A stretch of DNA of 64,000 bases from assembly GCF_026162365.1 (NCBI RefSeq), contig NZ_JAOANW010000008.1, positions 1-64,000 on the forward strand. The letters are read 5' to 3'. The notes beneath the pieces were generated by a model. The model had not been told where the DNA came from. It saw only the letters and a program-made list of their open reading frames with translations, and did not search any database. The DNA is from Nitratireductor luteus (GTDB taxonomy: Bacteria; Pseudomonadota; Alphaproteobacteria; Rhizobiales; Rhizobiaceae). The position numbers were made by a program, and so were the translations under genes. Below are positions 63,029 to 64,000 of the stretch, one piece after another (position 1 is the first letter of the stretch; each line of letters opens with the position of its first letter).

Positions 63029-64000
63029 ATGGCCGGCCTGGCGGCAGCACCCATTTCCATGCTTGGCCGCGCGGCGCGGCACGCTCCGTGGCTGCTGATC
63101 GGCGGGCTGGTCCTCGGGATCGCCTCGCCGGAGCTCGCCCGGCTGCTCAAGCCGTGGATCGCCGAGATGATCGCGGCGATGCTGTTTCTGGCGGCGTTCC
63201 GCGTCGGGCCCCGCCAATTGGTGGGCGCGGCGCGCGACCTGCGGCATTCGCTGAGCGCCGTGTTGACGCTTCAACTGGCCCTGCCCGTCATCGTCGCGGT
63301 CGCTCTCAACGCGATGGGCATCGACGGGGGGCTCGCCATGGCGTTGCTGCTGATGACGGCGGCGGCACCCATTTCCGGCAGCCCCAATCTCGCGATCATC
63401 ATGGGCGGCGACCCGGCGCCATCGCTCAGGCTTTTGAGCGTGGCGACGGCGATCCTGCCGCTGACGGTCATTCCCGTCTTCTGGCTGAGCCCGGCGCTGG
63501 GTTCGCCCAACGAGATATTCGCCGCCGCGGGAAAGCTGCTCGCCGTCATAGCCGCATCCGTCGCCGCCGCGATTGTCCTGCGCCGCTTCACAATGCCCAA
63601 TCCGCGCATTGAACACATCAAGGCGATCGACGGACTGTCCGCAATCGTCATGGCGGCGGTAGTCATCGGGCTCATGTCGGCGGTGGGCGATGCCCTCTTC
63701 GAAAGGCCGGCGCTGCTGGTGTTCAACCTGGCGGTGGCCTTTGCCGCCAATCTGGCGCTGCAGGTCGCCACGCTGCTGACAAGCGGGCGCTTCCTGAGCG
63801 CCGAGGACAGCGTTTCCGTGGCGATTGCCGCCGGCAACCGGAATATCGCACTTTTCCTCACGGCGCTGCCGGCCGCGATAACGGATCCGCTGCTCCTGTT
63901 CATCGGCTGCTATCAGATTCCGATGTATCTGACGCCGATGATGCTGGGACGGCTCTACCGCCGGCGCATCGCCCACGGCCGGCAGACCGCCGAAGCGGGA
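63029..64000 (+). CDS. Bile acid:sodium symporter-family (BASS) transporter, 3' truncated by window
   Basis: The frame opens at ATG 63029 and stays open to the window edge (324 codons). The product is a hydrophobic protein with eight or more membrane segments; TAAAPISGSPNLAIIMGGDP and AIAAGNRNIALFLTALPA resemble the crossover motifs of BASS-fold transporters. It would be a sodium-coupled importer or an exporter of an organic anion. The start codon region lacks a strong ribosome-binding site. A 363-aa frame on the opposite strand is only its shadow. The stop is outside the window. Confidence 0.75.
   Translation, partial: MAGLAAAPISMLGRAARHAPWLLIGGLVLGIASPELARLLKPWIAEMIAAMLFLAAFRVGPRQLVGAARDLRHSLSAVLTLQLALPVIVAVALNAMGIDGGLAMALLLMTAAAPISGSPNLAIIMGGDPAPSLRLLSVATAILPLTVIPVFWLSPALGSPNEIFAAAGKLLAVIAASVAAAIVLRRFTMPNPRIEHIKAIDGLSAIVMAAVVIGLMSAVGDALFERPALLVFNLAVAFAANLALQVATLLTSGRFLSAEDSVSVAIAAGNRNIALFLTALPAAITDPLLLFIGCYQIPMYLTPMMLGRLYRRRIAHGRQTAEAG

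Noticed and set aside
62885-63976. 363-aa frame on the minus strand
   Set aside because: Its composition (Arg, Gln, His, Gly) is typical of an antisense shadow; the plus strand encodes a membrane transporter.
1-64000. CRISPR array or rRNA genes
   Set aside because: No evenly spaced direct repeats and no rRNA-like sequence were seen on reading through the window.

Overview
The window is a GC-rich alphaproteobacterial chromosome segment, most likely from the Hyphomicrobiales (Phyllobacteriaceae/Rhizobiaceae side). The evidence is the glpX-recJ and hom/aminotransferase blocks next to a class I PHA synthase, a rhizobial-style intergenic palindrome, and strong GC bias at third codon positions. 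All family names come from reading the sequence; no database search was possible.

Left backbone (1-12.2 kb): recJ, glpX, a divergent MocR-type regulator / EamA exporter pair, homoserine dehydrogenase, an LL-diaminopimelate-type aminotransferase, a small lipoprotein, phaC, a lipoprotein M15-like peptidase and tRNA-Glu(TTC).

Mobile island (12.25-41.53 kb): a tyrosine integrase runs into the 3' half of tRNA-Glu, and a 15-bp copy of the tRNA 3' end lies at 41516-41530. These bound a 29.3-kb element. It has an excisionase-like gene, a MOBP-type DUF3363 relaxase with an oriT-like hairpin, and accessory genes, but no type IV secretion or coupling-protein genes, so it is best read as an integrative mobilizable element. 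Cargo: (i) a DUF6119/TIGR04141-type protein; (ii) a restriction-modification locus with an HNH nuclease, a two-domain SPPY/SPPF DNA methyltransferase, a frameshifted DUF3883 gene and an unknown gene; (iii) a decaying stretch between insertion sequences (IS5/IS427, IS630) with VOC, broken GST, broken EEP-hydrolase and SnoaL-like genes; (iv) a compact overlapping three-gene operon of metallophosphoesterase, ORC/CDC6-like P-loop ATPase and an unknown two-lobed protein, which is the best candidate here for an undescribed (probably defence) system; (v) an internally deleted IS1182. Just outside attR is an apparent remnant of another integrase C-terminus, suggesting an older element at the same site.

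Right backbone (41.6-64 kb): a TAXI-type TRAP transporter (fused permease and binding protein), then a seven-gene head-to-tail alpha-glucan/trehalose operon with mostly overlapping stop and start codons: glgE, treS-maltokinase fusion, glgB, glgX, treZ, malQ, treY. It joins the GlgE route (trehalose to maltose to maltose-1-phosphate to glucan) with the TreY/TreZ route (glucan to trehalose), so the operon could cycle carbon between glucan and trehalose. It ends at a hairpin facing a GMC oxidoreductase; a bile-acid:sodium-symporter-family gene runs off the right edge.
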